Shown here one piece after another: positions 38,346 through 38,412 of a DNA stretch of 38,412 bases. How positions within the stretch are numbered: position 1 is the first letter of the stretch; each line of letters begins with the position of its first letter. The notes below the pieces were generated by a model that was given only the letters and a program-made list of their open reading frames with translations, did no database searches and had not been told where the DNA came from. Made by a program: the position numbers and the translations under genes. The DNA lies in NCBI RefSeq assembly GCF_001642475.1, contig NW_019174113.1, positions 1 to 38,412 on the forward strand, given 5' to 3'. Origin of the DNA: Fonsecaea monophora (lineage: Eukaryota > Ascomycota > Eurotiomycetes > Chaetothyriales > Herpotrichiellaceae).

Positions 38346-38412
38346 ATGGTGTTAGCGCCGAACATGGAGCCAACAGAAGAGAAGCCTATGCTACCCAACC
38401 TCGCGTGAGGAG
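38346..38412 (+). CDS. Possible first exon of a gene running off the right edge
   Basis: An ATG in good context (CCCCATGG) follows a TATA-like run and a C-rich leader-like stretch. The frame runs 20 codons (MVLAPNMEPTEEKPMLPNLA) to a TGA. That TGA lies inside GTGAGG (38405-38410), a good splice donor, so the exon could end at 38404 and continue outside the window. No family can be recognised from so few residues. Confidence 0.3.

Overview
The window reads as nuclear DNA of a filamentous ascomycete (Pezizomycotina). Genes are compact and non-operonic, with few short introns (52-208 bp). The introns have GT..AG ends and CTAAC or CTGAC branch sites about 10-20 bases before the acceptor. Gene types are typical of such fungi: a HET-domain protein, a fungal Ctr copper transporter, a peroxisomal acyl-CoA oxidase and a DUF6454-like secreted protein. 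A black-yeast or other Eurotiomycete relative is possible, but I cannot fix the species from sequence alone. There are no prokaryotic features, transposons, CRISPR arrays, rRNA or convincing tRNA genes.

Layout. 1-8 kb: the 3' part of a DOMON/cytochrome b561 redox protein, a FIT/Scs3 lipid enzyme (-), a Bcs1-like AAA ATPase (+) and a Dfg10-type polyprenol reductase (-). 8.9-14.6 kb: a 1372-residue ankyrin/coiled-coil protein resembling the Hos4 subunit of the Set3 histone-deacetylase complex, then ribosomal protein eS12 with two introns. 15.4-21.6 kb: an SLC35F-type transporter (-), an acyltransferase-3 membrane enzyme (+) and an SDR reductase (-). 22.5-27.7 kb: a small candidate membrane protein, a Ctr copper transporter and an acyl-CoA oxidase ending in the peroxisomal signal AKL. 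28.1-34.9 kb: a membrane-anchored HET protein (-), a secreted beta-propeller-like protein (+) and a Ser/Thr-rich single-pass membrane protein (-) with a long, apparently spliced leader. 35.7-38.3 kb shows no recognisable gene. A possible first exon starts at 38346 and runs off the right edge.

Functional themes are loose. Two ER lipid enzymes (FIT/Scs3 and polyprenol reductase) lie within 6 kb, and lipid handling recurs with the acyl-CoA oxidase and the acyltransferase. I see no biosynthetic cluster and no convincing new system. The items most worth checking are translational and splicing details: a four-codon upstream ORF whose stop overlaps the acyltransferase start, an overlapping upstream ORF at the Ser/Thr-rich protein, a 60-base stop-free intron, a start-codon-only exon in eS12, an 18-bp coding repeat that forms a long charged helix, and the gene-poor right end.
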